DNA from: Capitella teleta
Taxonomy: Eukaryota; Annelida; Polychaeta; Capitellidae
Length of the DNA: 64,000 nt
Direction of reading: 5' to 3'
NCBI GenBank assembly: GCA_000328365.1
Contig: KB306104.1
Location: forward strand, 607,689 to 671,688
This document shows, in pieces, positions 1-11,679 of this stretch. The position numbers were made by a program, and so were the translations under genes. The notes beneath the pieces were generated by a model. The model did not search any database. It worked only from the letters and a program-made list of their open reading frames with translations, and was not told where the DNA came from. Positions within the stretch are counted from its first letter, which is position 1. Every line of letters begins with the position of its first letter.

Positions 1-136
1 GTCTATGGTGGTGTGCAGGATAAAGTACCCTTGGGATTTATCGATAAGAGTATGGGGAAACCCCGGTCCTGGGCCTTCTGTTCTGGCGCCCGTATCATCC
101 GAATGTTTTGGGTGGAGCCGTAAAACCCCATCATGT
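1..136 (+). repeat. SINE 3' body, partial copy
   Basis: This segment matches, with scattered mismatches, the last ~138 bases of the SINE at 1178-1500 and part of the copy at 62796-63005. Shared landmarks are the block beginning gtctatggt, the block cggcgcccgtatcatc-like core and the terminal gtaaaacccca. The copy is cut by the window edge, so its tRNA-like head lies outside. Confidence 0.8.
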
Positions 137-1164
137 TATCATGTATGTGAGCATTTCTTCATGAGATATACTGCTGTCTCATAATTCATCGCAGGATCGA
201 TTGGAGCTGATCTTCAAACATTGTATCTACTGTATGTTGCAAAAGGCCTAATATGGCACATAATTTATTTGCTTAATTGGGTCAAAAGTCATCTTTGCAT
301 GAGTTCCCAGTTTTCAGTATCAGTTTGCTATGATTACCGGTTTTTAATACATGTGTAATTGTGCATGTGTAGTGTTGGAATGCATATACAATAATTTCTG
401 TACATTGTTATTGTGCAAAAATCAATACATTCAATGCATTCTTCATCTTCTTTCAGAATATGGTGATGAACCACTGGTTAAGTCACTTTAAAGAGGAACA
501 ACTTTTTAGAACTGCATGGAAGCAACTGGCATAGCATTGGGTCTGAAATTACTTTGTTATTGTGTGTGACGAATAATTGTTATGTTTTCATAAATTGCAT
601 ACATGTGTTTTTAACAGGCCTTGTCCTTTTCACAATTTGAACTTCAAAGAAAGAGGGAGAAAAAAATCCCAAAGTTTTGAACCCCATGGTGCTATAAGAC
701 TAGAAATTTCTGACAGTTCGATGCTGCCCCTTTGCTTTGGTGCAGATTATTCCGTCCAGGATTTATGCAGATTATGATTATCATTAAAGCTCCACAATTT
801 CATATTATTGGCATATACATGAATATACATCCTTATGCATTATCGTTGCGGCTTCTAATTACATTGTACGTACATATTCTGAAGCTCGTTGATGATCTAG
901 CTGAAGCTACATAAAGACAGACAACATTGTATGTGGCAGATATTTTGATATACATTACATGTAGTTTATTTAAATGACTGAATAGGGATTAATTCGCATG
1001 ATCAGAAAAAAATAAATAAAACACATCGAGGTTGGTAATTCAAGAAAATTCACCTTTGGTCATCACCGTGTCACCAGTCATTTATCAAGACCCAAATCCA
1101 AGTACGTGTTACTTATAACCATGCCATCCATGGTAACCAGAAATGAAACCTGAGGTCGATTTCG
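137..1164. other. No gene seen
   Basis: AT-rich DNA between two SINE copies. Only short open frames (60-66 codons) without recognisable domains or splice context are present. I see nothing supportable here. Confidence 0.5.
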
Positions 1165-1177
1165 ATCAAAATATTTG

Positions 1178-1500
1178 AGGGGCACCGAATAACTCAGTGG
1201 GTTAAACCGGCTGACTGCAATCCTATCCCGACCGTGGGGGTCGAGGTCCCGGGTTTGAGACCCGATCAAGCCACGGCGTTATGAATGTGAATTATAATTG
1301 TAATTCTTTGGTGACTCTGCAGTGCTGCCCAACTCCGTAACAAGGTCGGGCGCTGTGTACTACTGTCTATGGTTGTATGCAGGATAATGAACCCTTGGCA
1401 TTTATCGATAAGAGTAGGGGAAAACCCCGGTCTCGGGCCTTCTGTTCTGGCGCCCGTATCATCCGATTGGTTTGGGTGGAGCCGTAAAACCCCATCACGC
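1178..1500 (+). repeat. tRNA-derived SINE, full length with target site duplication
   Basis: A 323-base element. Its head carries tRNA-like promoter boxes: an A-box-like stretch around aactcagtgggtt (about 1191-1203) and a B-box-like gggtttgagaccc (about 1251-1263). The body matches copies at 1-136 and 62796-63005. It is flanked by identical 13-base direct repeats, ATCAAAATATTTG, at 1165-1177 and 1501-1513, which read as the target site duplication and fix both ends. A pol III-transcribed SINE moved by a LINE is the standard interpretation; the partner LINE is not identified. Confidence 0.88.
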
Positions 1501-1751
1501 ATCAAAATATTTGTCCTTCACATATAACATTATGGCTGTGAGTGACGTGTGTGTGGTTTGGACGCATGCTGGACAACCACTCAAGAAGCAAATTCGGAAA
1601 CAATGCATCAAATACTTGTGCAACCTTTTTAAAAGAGCTCGCTCAGCTTCAAATGTCCCATTGATATGGGGAATCCATGGATATGGCCATATGGCCAAAG
1701 ATAATTATGGCGCTCGAAGGACTGATCTATTTGAGTGACTTGACACACATA

Positions 1752-2445
1752 CAGAGTGAGTCAAAAGTAGTAGCCTTATCTATTCCATTTTAAAAAACAA
1801 AATTTTAAAATTTGCCAAGACTGTTCGCTTATTCAAAAAAATCACAACCTGGTATGGATAGACTAAGTTATTCTGCGTCAATTTACGCAGGGAAATCAAA
1901 TGAAAAGTCAATTATGAATGAGGGAGGGAAATTTAAATGCAAGTAGAGTGATCGTGGAGAGATTTTTGTGTGAATCAGATGAGTCCCTGAACAAACATTA
2001 AGGAATGTCATCTCTTGTACGACGCCTCAACGCAACTCTCTGGTTTGTTTTGATTTCAGAAGATAAACATTAGAACTACTACCATAACAATAGCACTCTC
2101 AAACAAAACAACAGTACGAGAGCGTTGCCTTATTTATGCATTCAGTGCAGCTAATTCATGGTCAGGGGCCCTGTTTGACGCCAATAGGGAAAAAATCGCT
2201 GATTGTTGGGCGCATTCTATTGATTGAGATAAATCGGCATTAATGGTTGTGGAATTGAAATATAAATTATACAAGAGCAGCATGACATGTTAGCTTAGCC
2301 ATAGCAAGCATTTATTTTTCTCGTCGTTGCGTGGTTTTCATGCTGTGATCGGTTTTGTAACACTTTCTCGGAAATGCGCAGGGCCATTGAAAAGCATTGC
2401 AATCATTATTAAACAGAGTAGATAGACTACTTTTGGCCCACTCTG
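1752..2445. mobile_element. Nonautonomous TA-flanked DNA transposon (mariner-type MITE), full length
   Basis: About 694 bases with imperfect terminal inverted repeats: left end CAGAGTGAGTCAAAAGTAGT and right end reading inward CAGAGTGGGCCAAAAGTAGT, each flanked by TA as in Tc1/mariner target duplications. No transposase reading frame is visible. The right ~350 bases recur at 11395-11679 and 22230-22573, so this is a multi-copy family in the genome. Confidence 0.85.
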
Positions 2446-3184
2446 TATATCTCTTATGAAGTTTCGTCCACTTTGGTCGACAATCCCGCCTTTTTGGTGT
2501 TCATGCATTATAGGGCCCATTTAAGTATAGAGGAGTAATTAGAATGACTGTAATGTTAAAGCGCCTATTCACGATAGCTTGAAATTTAAGGGGATCATAT
2601 AATTAAAACATATATAACACTCAAAATGTTCCCCTTAAATCTGGCTTCATATCTGACTGGTCACGTGATCCCAATAATAATTCTAGTATTTCAATGATTG
2701 GGTCTCTTCTTGTGGTATTGAGGTCACTAACCCGTCTAATTGATTTCGAAATGTCATTTATTTAAAATGAGGTAATCCCGAGGACCTCCTTCCTATATGA
2801 GTTCCATGATAGAATAAATTGCTCGTTTGATTCGACCCCCAGACAATTGGAAGCTGACTATCCCACTTAAACCTTTGGACACTTTTGATGTACGTGCAGC
2901 AATTGGGCAATCGGTTGTGTATTCCTTTTTCTTGCGACGTGGTCGTCTGATAAGATAGCTGACACCGCATTTTTACAAGCGATTATTTATTCAAACAAGT
3001 CTCGATCCAGGAGCCCTCTGGGTAGCTAGTTTTAAAGGGATGTAAAGCGAGTCATCATGGATGTTTCGGGAAGTTTCGATGCTTCAAGGTTCACCATTAT
3101 AGGGGGACTCCTTCTTGTCAGTCTATCTCAAACAATTACAATTTCGTGTGGAGGTGGGAGTATAATCATCAAAAGAATGGCCAG

Positions 3185-3186
<2 letters not shown>
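2446..3186. other. No gene seen
   Basis: Unassigned AT-rich DNA with short frames only. No exon signals or family matches that I can support. Confidence 0.45.

Positions 3187-3257
<71 letters not shown>
3187..3257. repeat. (TA)n microsatellite ending at an assembly gap
   Basis: A run of about 35 TA dinucleotides that runs directly into undetermined bases at 3258-3309. One further ambiguous base is at 3333. The true repeat length is unknown because the gap begins inside it. Confidence 0.97.
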
Positions 3258-3309
3258 NANNNNNNNNNNNNNNNNNNNNNNNNNNNNNNNNNNNNNNNNN
3301 NNNNNNNNN
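3258..3309. other. Assembly gap (N run)
   Basis: Undetermined bases, interrupted by a single called A at 3259. Any frame spanning it is meaningless. Confidence 0.99.
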
Positions 3310-4540
3310 TTAGAATTAGTTTTTCAAAAGCGNCCTTTTAGCACAATTTTAACTCTGAAATATTCAGGCATAAAATTCCACAAATATGGGTGCAAACAAC
3401 ATGAACGAGCACTAGCACTGCACTGTCCGCAGTGCGTGTTACTGCCTCTATGACTGTCCGCTTTTCCTTTTCACTGTGGGGAGTGGGGACAGTCAGTCAT
3501 CCATGTTTTGTTGAGCGTATAGTTGTAGTCGGGACGTACTCGTTTCCTTTGGGTGTAGTGCCTTTAACGCAGCCGAATCTGAGGCATGCATCACATCTGC
3601 CCAATCACACTTGACCCTGGAATTCCTGATCGAGGCATAAAAGGCTCCGCAGCCCGATAGCATGAACTAAAAGCCCCCAAGATGGATACCCGTAAAAGGT
3701 AAGTCGAATGACCTATTTCATCGAATTTTCTTCTTCTCCTAATTTTTGCGTGTCTTTTATTACGTTTGCTATACATTAATTTAGTAATTGATATATTAAA
3801 TATGTTATGACATTGCGGAGTAGTTTGAGCGTTTGGTGTTTTATCACATCTCAGCTATTTAAATGTTTTACACTTAATTATTATTTCCCAAGACACGTGC
3901 CCCTGACATCTCATTACATGCACTATTATCTACAATGCGGGAAACGATTATTTGAGATTTCACCATATCATAGCAGATTCAAACATAAAAAAATCATGCT
4001 CAACCATTCTCGGCGCAGAAAGGCGAGTCGGATGCTGTAAGTGTAACAGAATTGAAACGTCGCAGTCCCTAATGTTGCTCCGTCAGGCGATACATTAATT
4101 GTAGCCTGAGCTATTTTCGGGTGTACAACAAATCCTGAGGTAGAAGACGAATTAATTTGCCTGTCTGTGAGCTAAAGCGTGAGTGCAATTCCGTAAATTT
4201 CGCACTCTTGAAATTCTGCATATTTATCATTCAATGAGTGTAAATCAATCCCGTTCGCTGCATTTCAATCGTTTTAAAACAGTGCTCAAGTCATAAAAAG
4301 CATATAATTCATATTGTTGTATAAATTGATATATGAAATATAACGATTATATAGCACAGATAAATCAGGCGAGGTCTACGTACCTGTGTATCTGTCTCGC
4401 TGTAGTATGTCAGCTAATTATTATATATCCGATCGCATTATTCGTGTGTATAAAACTAAATCTTGTGAGGTGTCAGTGGCACTTAAAATGGATAAATATA
4501 CAAATACAATACTTGTATAGGCCTTTATGTACATATAGGG
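3310..4540. other. No gene seen
   Basis: Unassigned DNA between the gap and a degraded SINE-like segment. Short frames are present but none has a recognisable domain. Confidence 0.45.
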
Positions 4541-4645
4541 AGGGGCATGGGTTATCCTATTGCGGTCGTGGTTGCGGAGATCCCGGCTTCCACACCCGAT
4601 CGGACCACGGGCGTTATGGTTGTGAAATAGTGTTGTAATTCACTA
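4541..4645 (+). repeat. Degraded SINE head, related to the 1178-1500 element
   Basis: This piece shows the same order of blocks as the head of the SINE at 1178: ggggcat, a ccgaccgtgg-like block, a cacccgatc block, then gttatg and tgtaattc. It is more diverged than the other copies and lacks the distinctive 3' body, so the assignment is weaker. Confidence 0.5.
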
Positions 4646-4799
4646 ATGGAACAATAGTTAGATGAACTAATTAATTAGAACAAGTGATTATGGCTGTCCA
4701 GGTGAAGCTAGCGATTGGCCTACAGTGTCTACATGTAGTGTAGTGTGCAGGCATGTCTTATATTGTTTATAAACTACACTATTAGGCTAAGCCGCCCAC

Positions 4800-5362
4800 T
4801 TTAGCTTCAATGGTAATAGCATAATACGTACAGCCCGTATGTTGACCAGGACGCATCAAAGAGACCACATTACCCCCGTGCTTCGTGAACTCCATTGGTT
4901 GCCCGTGAAAGCGAGAACGTACTGAGTTCAAGCTGTTGACTTTTGTTTTTAGTGCAATACATGACCCCAACGCTCCTGCATACGTCAGAAGAATGTTCCA
5001 GCTGAGGGAAAGTGGCCGACCAGTGAGAACCGCTAACTCCTGGACGCTTCAAGTACCTCGAACGCAACGTCAAGCAGGCAGTCGAAGCACAAGCCACCAT
5101 GGTTCTATTCTTTGAAATGATCTCCCGATGCTTTTAAGACAACCGATGTCTAAGGACCTTTTAAGAAAAAACTGAAGACGCACCTCTTCAATGTCTATTT
5201 TATTACCCAATGATTGATCCTGCATGTTTTTACTCTAGTCATATCCTGTTTTACTTCTGCATTTTAATTTCACTTGTTTTTATATCTTGATAAGTGCTGT
5301 GAAAACTGTTTGTTACCACTATTAGCACTCAGAATTCAATCAAATTTACTTATTTATTTATC
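4800..5362 (+). mobile_element. CR1-like LINE, 3' end (dead fragment)
   Basis: Translation on the plus strand gives, across frames, HITPVLRELHWLPVKART, the signature C-terminal block of CR1/L2-clade reverse transcriptases, followed by a region rich in RPVRTAN-like and LRKKLKTHLFNV-like residues. The end is an A/T-rich 3' tail with TTTA repeats near 5343-5362. Frameshifts and internal stops break it and the 5' part is missing, as is usual for 5'-truncated LINE copies. Confidence 0.82.
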
Positions 5363-6439
5363 TAAAAAAGCACCAAGTTGATCTGAACTCTCTTGTCTAA
5401 GATGAAGGCCAGATGAGTAAGACCCAAATCTAGAACAGTGTCCCAGAATATGGATTGTGTCAAGTGGGCAACCCTGTCTTTTTGTCAGGGCTTTATTGTC
5501 AATAGATGGCCTTCATTTTGTGATACGAGAGCAATGTAAGAGTCACTCACCGTGACTCGTGTGACCATGAGATATATTTATATATATTTTTATATTTATC
5601 ATGAACTTATCATGAACATCAGCCAATATCCTTGAACTACGCTATTATACCATTTATATGTGCACAGCATGCGCACACACTAACGGCCGAATCCTCCAGC
5701 GTACACCTGTTTTTACAATGTACTAATCCAGGGCATGACAAAACAAAATTATTGGTACGATAATTTCATTTATCGACGGCGAAAAGGGGGTCCTAACATT
5801 TTGTTTCAGTTTCGTCATTATTCTTGTCCACTCTTTGCGTCTGCGGAAAATATCTTGACCGGAAGTCAAGTGGGTGAAGCGACGCTAACCGCCAGTCTTG
5901 TTTTTTCTTGATTCGCAATCGGAATTTCTTAAGGCCATAATTTTCCAATTCCTATCTGTTTCCATTTTCAACCAAGCGATAAAGCCAAGATAATTTATGG
6001 ACCGTGATAATGAGCCTGAATTGCAGACACCTAAACACTGAGTCCCTCCCTGAACTGTTTTGAGTTGTGGGATCTGACTGTCACACCCAAACAGGTAACA
6101 AAATAAGCACTCACCCGGTCGCCCATTGCGAGTGAAATCGCACCGGGTGAATGGGCTGCCATATGATACATCATAAATACTGTATGGTGTGTAAAAATAA
6201 AATAACTTGATATAAAATGATGACTAATTGACTATCGAATGGACGTATATGCACAGAAGCAATATGTGCATATATGCAACAGGTGCTTTTGTGCCACAAA
6301 ATTTTAAACGCTTTATGTAAAACAGAGAGAGCATAAGAAGTAAGATACATTGGAGAAAATTGCAAGGGTTTACAAAAACAAGAAAAAAAAAAAAAAAAAA
6401 AAAAAAAATTAGAAAATAAAACTTTTTTTTCAACACACA
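5363..6439. other. No gene seen; one compact foldback
   Basis: Unassigned DNA. A short inverted repeat TCACCCGGT / ACCGGGTGA lies at 6111-6119 and 6142-6150, with a second possible pairing GCCCATT / AATGGGC (6121-6127 and 6150-6156). A 24-base A run at about 6387 marks the right part. Confidence 0.45.
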
Positions 6440-6916
6440 GAGATGTATATATATATAAAAAAGGATAACGTTATGAGTATTGAGCTAAAAGTATACATTT
6501 CAATTCATTTTTAAATTTGTTTAAGGAGCTCGGATCGAGAATTAGTTGTAAAAAGCTATTGTGAATTTGTGAAATGTTGTATGTAGTTAAGGGATCTTTG
6601 TCTTTAAAACTGTTCTACAGCGGGGTAATAAAGCGGTATATGGATTTTCTCGTAATCTGGTCGATTGGTCGTGGACCAAGAACGTGAGTGGAAAGATACG
6701 TGCAACAGGAGGCGGCAACATGTGGTGATTCAACTTGAAAGTAAAAATAGAGGTGCAAAAGATGTATAGGTCTTTGAGAGTCAACAGTGAGCAGTCATAG
6801 AACAAAGGTGCAGTGTGCGTCAAAGGAGGTTTATTGCATATAATTGGGTATATTGACCTTTCGGTATATTGACCAGTGTGTATCAAGGAGAAGAGACTTT
6901 CAGTAAGTTTTAACAA
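6440..6916 (-). mobile_element. LINE reverse transcriptase C-terminal fragment
   Basis: On the minus strand the frame from 6916 to 6587 reads HTAPLFYDCSLLTLKDLYIF followed by a FKLNHHMLPP block, and continues in another frame with LDPSSLNKFKNELK before a stop near 6472. The order 'TxPLFxxxxxLTLxxLY...F.FK...LPP...' then 'FKxxLK' is typical of the C-terminal tail of CR1/jockey-group LINE polymerases. It is 5'-truncated and frame-shifted, hence inactive. Confidence 0.75.
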
Positions 6917-7184
6917 TGTTGAACCCTAGCCGACAAGGACATCCTTGGTTCTACCCATCATACAGATGCTTTTGAGTCTGGAAATGTAATCCAACATTAA
7001 AGGAGACTCAACGAGCTTTCTCAACAGTCGCTGTCGACATTGTTGTCTAAATGTTGTCCGTCATTTTGAACGATTTCCTTGCAGTTTTTGGCCACCCCGC
7101 ACAAAGAGACTTGATTATGACGGAACTATCGACTGTACTGGATCGTCTTTTTTTTTTTTTTTTTTTTTTTCGCACAAAGAAATT

Positions 7185-7357
7185 CAGAATGGTGTGGGTA
7201 GGTCTGTACGAGACGCTACCAAACCGTCAAAAAGCGCTGAAATTAGGATAAATTTCCCGGAAACTCATATTGGTTAATAGGCATCATATGTGCGATGCAC
7301 GTGAGAATCGGACAACGTTGTCCTTTCGAGGGTTATCACTTCTGAGCCCTCCCTCGT
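7185..7357 (-). mobile_element. Mariner-like element terminal fragment
   Basis: This segment is homologous to 28351-28527, which is the outer end of a mariner-like transposase copy. The right end, read inward on the minus strand, is ACGAGGGAGGGCTCAGAAGT, resembling mariner terminal repeats. Only the end of the element remains; the neighbouring 22-base T run at about 7148 marks its inner boundary. Confidence 0.65.
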
Positions 7358-7591
7358 ATATCTTTAAATGACCGATCATAAACTACATTTCGTGCCCGAT
7401 TTGGTATTAAATGTTGTTAATAATTTACAACAATACTATTTGTAAAACTAATTCACCTTTTGGTTCTTATATATTCGTTTGCCACATTTATTATTGGCAT
7501 ATTTAAGTTAATTCGTTTTAGTGTTCTCGTTTGTTTGTCTTATTGCAATTGGCCTCATTGTATGCTTGCTATCAGACTGCTACTATTCCAG

Positions 7592-8685
7592 TGTTATCTC
7601 CACGTCTGAGTCCGAAGTCGGACTGCCGAGTTTCGAGATCGATGGCACTTCGCTGCAAATGAAGTTGATGGCAGAGTCTGATCTGGCCGTGTTGGAGCAG
7701 ATGATAGAAACGATTGGGTGGCCCATCTATCTCAATGACATCTCATGTCACTACACTATTAACCGTCATGGATTCTTTGGGCTTTTCTCTCCGGATGGAG
7801 AAATGATGAGTTAGTACAACACCTCAGTACATGTATTTATAATTATATAAAGCTTCAGCTTTATCATTTTTACATGCTATCATGAAATCTGAATGACATT
7901 ATTATCATCGACATTATGTCTATAATATTATAGGCTTGAGGCAGCCCAGGTGGTTCACTGGTTCCCTGGTCATATAAAAATGACACAGGCGCACACACCG
8001 ATGACAGGTGGTATCTCATTGGCTGCTATTTATAGTAACATTTAGTTAACTGGTCGTTTTCGGCGAACACTGTGAATTCATTTTCACTCGCTTCGCCTTG
8101 TGAGCCATCTTGGGAATTCCGAGTGACGTCATGTGAAATCGAGTGAAAAGGATGTACCAAAACAGGGGTGAGTTTATATCGGTGTGTGCCGGTGCTTCTT
8201 TTCAGTAGCGCCGGAGACCAGTGAACGCAGGTGGCAAATAAAACATTGCCTTCAAAATTACTTAATGTATACCGCTGCCTGGACTATTATACCAGTACAT
8301 GTATGTGTATATTTATTTCCCACTATGATTTGCTTAATGTTGCATAGCATCCACGAAAAAAGATTTACATGTTGAGTGTAACCAAGGGTTTGTATCAATG
8401 TTTATTTCAGGCACCATGACGGCTTTTCCGGTTGGAGACGAGATGATATTTATCAGTGTATTCATTGTCAAGGAGCAAATCCGAGGCAGAGGAATTGGCA
8501 CCCGCTTCCTTCGTTACATAATGGATATAAATCCAGAGAAGAATTTCGCCTTAGAAGGTGCGGTGCCGGCTATACCTCTTTATGAGCGAATGGGATACAA
8601 GGATTCGGGGTGCGTTCTTGAATACCTCGAAATCCCTAAGGCCTACCCAATGAAGAATTACACCACCCCAAGTGATATTCGGTAG
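7592..8685 (+). CDS. GNAT-family N-acetyltransferase (two exons seen)
   Basis: Predicted acetyl-CoA-dependent N-acyltransferase; substrate unknown. Exon A ends at 7809 before a GT donor, exon B starts at 8411 after tttatttcag and runs to the TAG at 8685; the A|GC junction keeps frame. The product reads MKLMAESDLAVLEQMIETIG (beta1-alpha1 of the fold), FSPDGEMMSTMTAFPV (beta2-3), IFISVFIVKEQIRGRGIGTRF, which holds the acetyl-CoA-binding R/Q-x-x-G-x-G/A signature, and PLYERMGYKDSG, the usual C-terminal motif. This order fits the YitH/HolE-like GNAT set. The 5' limit is uncertain: acceptors at 7520-7521 and 7590-7591 are possible, and ATG 7659-7661 would give a self-contained 141-residue enzyme. 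A foldback element (7953-8226) sits in the intron. Confidence 0.75.
7953..8226. mobile_element. Foldback MITE in the GNAT intron
   Basis: The ends are inverted copies of each other: the left begins GTTCACTGGTTCCC and reaches gcacacaccgat, and the right, reversed, begins GTTCACTGGTCTCC and reaches gcacacaccgat. A second copy in the opposite orientation lies at 61409-61638. No reading frame of its own is apparent, so it is nonautonomous; the superfamily is not clear. Confidence 0.78.
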
Positions 8686-8865
8686 AAATATAAGTTATCA
8701 GGGAGAAATATAAGGAGGTAAACGACACAGAATAGACAAAATGGGTATAGAAAAGGAAGGTGAAATTCAACATTCTACAGGAAAGTGACATTCTGATTAA
8801 TAATTGAGCTCAAGGTAATAAATATCCTAATTTAATTAACTCAATCATTAATAATACATGTAATA

Positions 8866-9640
8866 ATAATAATAATTTATTCAATTAGAGTGCTAAAACA
8901 TCATACAAGAAAAAAAGAAAAACAACTAAAAATAAACAATGTAATAAAAGAGACAGAATACTGATGCAATTCATCAGTAAGAAATTGGTTCGTTGAAAGC
9001 ACGATTAAATAAAAATGTCTTCAGTTGTTTCTTAAAAGTCACTGGATTTCTCATAGACCGGATATTGAGCGGGAGTAAGTTCCACTGCTGAGTTCCATGT
9101 GTGGCTGCACTTCGCTGTCCTTTGTGTCGGCTGCTTGTTCCAACTGAGAGTTTCCAGGAATCATTGGCACTTCTCAGCGGTCGGGAAGGTGTTTACAAAG
9201 CAAACATTTCTTTCATGCATGTATGTAGGTGCTGCGTCGTTATATGGAGAGCGGAGTGGACGAGTGTGAGCAACTTGAAATATGTGGGTTCTTTGATAGG
9301 GAGCCAATGTAGGTCGATGAGTACTGGTGTGATGTGCGATCTTCTTGGGGTCTTTGACAATATTCGGGCGGCATGATTCTGAAGTCTTTGAAGTGGTTTC
9401 GTGACGCACTTGCGAGACCCGACGAGAAGGGCATTATGGTAGTCTTGTCTTGAAGTAACAGTTGCGTTGATGGCTTTGACGCAATTATCGTTGTTTAAAC
9501 TTCCTCTGACGTAGTTGATGTTTCTCAGATATTTTGCATTAAAGCACTTTTGTGAGACGCACAATTTGACACCAACAACAATAAGTTGAATGTGTGTGAT
9601 CATTGGTTGGTGAGAAGCCTGAGTCACAGCGGAAAGTGGA
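8866..9640 (-). mobile_element. CR1-like LINE, 3' half of reverse transcriptase region
   Basis: The minus-strand frame 9627-9193 reads KAINATVTSRQDYHNALLVG, then KPLQRLQNHAARILSKTPRR, then HITPVLIDLHWLPIKEPTYF and LLTLVHSALH, the classic thumb/C-terminal order of CR1 reverse transcriptases. The frame is lost below 9193 and the element ends in an (ATT)n tail at about 8866-8880. It is 5'-truncated and inactive. Confidence 0.9.
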
Positions 9641-11394
9641 AATGTCGTTTAAAATTAGGTATGATCTAATTAGTCAATACAAGAGCATGAATTTGTGTGC
9701 ATTACAAGAAGTTCGTAAACATCGTCCATTTTGATTCGCATGGTTAATCTCAGTCACTTCTATTGAATGTTGAAAGAAAGTCATATGTATTTGTTATTTG
9801 CTGACAAGTTCATTAATGTTCAGTTCATTAATTAAACAGACTGTTTATTGGGAGAGACGTTGCTGCAAATTAGATGAAAATTATTTTTCAAATCGACTAT
9901 AGTGCTGCGGTCCATTGATTAATTGCATTTAAAGTTTTTTCATTCGAATAATAATGAGTGGAATAGTAAGCTTAAGATTGATTTCAACTAAAATTAGGGC
10001 AATAACAGGGATTTGAATATCAGTAGAACGGAAATAATTCCGGTTGACTCCATCGCGAATGTTGAAGGAAAAATCAGAAACATAACGCACTTTCTCTGTG
10101 CGACGAAATAGCTGCGTTACCTAATTAAAGTCAGTGATGTTAGGAAAATAGTGGAAATCATTACATTGCCTAAAATGGTTTTCAATTAAAAACGGACCAA
10201 TATTCTGAAGTGTATACTTTTCTTTGAGAACTCGATAGCACACGCTTCACTCTTCTCAGAAAAATATGAAGAAGCCATCTCGTTTGTAGTTTTGAATCAT
10301 TGCTTTGAATAATCACCGTGACCTTGACCCTCGACATTTGACAACAACATTTCAGTGGGAGATGTAGAATATACTGTATAAGCCTACGTTTAATTGTTTA
10401 TGTTTGTGTATATTATAGGTGGATTTGCATGTTCGTTCAGTACATCGTGTACACATTGTGACATTCGGGCACACACGGACAGACAAGTGAGTAGGCCTAA
10501 CATGTAGGCCTACCTGGAGGCTGGAGCCCGGCCGTGTTATGCTGCTGGGCACTGGGCAGCGCGTACTGCAAGGTCATCGCGGAATTATAATGAATTAATA
10601 ATTTATTTATAACAATTAATTCTCAATCATAATGACTTATGGGCTGACTGGGCCCCGAACCCAGATGACATCGTATTGCATTTAGGCAGTCAGAACAAAT
10701 GTGCACTGTACACTTGAAATCCAGTGATTTATGAGCAAATTGTTTAACTATGGTGATGCATGTTTATTATCGACCGGTTTTAAAGGTATACTAGTACTTA
10801 GGCCTAATTTACATGTATTCGCCATCTCGAAGATGATAAAAGAGAGGAGGACACCACCGGATGACTCCTTCATCTTTGCTCTGAGCATTGCCCTCGATGC
10901 CCGTTGCCCTGCTGCCCGCTACATAAACAGCTTGGACTCCTACGACGTTCAGGTCGCCGTAACAATATTCCAGGATAGAGTCCGTCAGAACATGCATACA
11001 AAGTATGTTACATACGTTCCAGTGGCGTATTCTGAAAATATTTGAATTGAATTTGGAGATGGTGATGAGTTTGGTGATTCCGCAGTCGGAATTTTTGCCA
11101 GCGGACAGAAGTAGACAAGTCGGATTAGTTCAAATTTTATCTAATTGTGTTTAGCGGCCTGATAAACTCTAGAAACAACACCAACATTCCCTTATTGTGG
11201 CCAATATAGGGGAAGTATTTTGACAGGTATGCTAATTAATTAAACTGCTAATTAGAAGGCGTTCTGGTAATCATTTTTGGGGCACCACTTCCAAACCCAA
11301 AGAAAGTGCACCAAATTTGGTGCTTTTTTTTCTTCTGGATTTGCACATGTTGGTGTATTTTTTTTTTTTTTTTTTTTTTTGGTCATAAGCCACG
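9641..11394. other. No confident gene; one unassigned frame
   Basis: Mostly AT-rich unassigned DNA. A 104-codon plus-strand frame at 10731-11045 has a more GC-balanced part (about 10840-11000) with plausible codon use but no family I recognise; it could be a decayed gene piece or chance. Confidence 0.4.
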
Positions 11395-11679
11395 AGACTA
11401 ACAACAATAGCACTCGATCTCAAACGAAACAAAAGTATGAGAGGGTTGCCTTAATTGTGCGTTCAATGAAGCTTATCACTCTAGAGTGCACTCTATTTAT
11501 TGAGATAAATCGGCAGAAAGACATGCTTCACTAACCATACCACGTATTTATTTCTCTTATATGTGTATGGTTTTTACGCTGCGATCTGTTTTGTAATACT
11601 TTATCAGAAATGCGTAGCGCCATTGAACAGCGCTGAGATCATTAAGCTGGAGTAGATAGACTACTTTTGGCCCACTTTG
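11395..11679. mobile_element. Left-truncated copy of the 1752-2445 MITE
   Basis: Homologous to the right part of the element at 1752-2445, including the caatagcactc block and the right end ctacttttggcccact followed by ttgta. The left terminal repeat is missing; a T run of about 22 bases at 11358-11380 lies just outside. Confidence 0.82.

Noticed and set aside
3057-3341. A 94-codon frame with a long Tyr-Ile repeat
   Set aside because: It runs through the (TA)n tract and the assembly gap.
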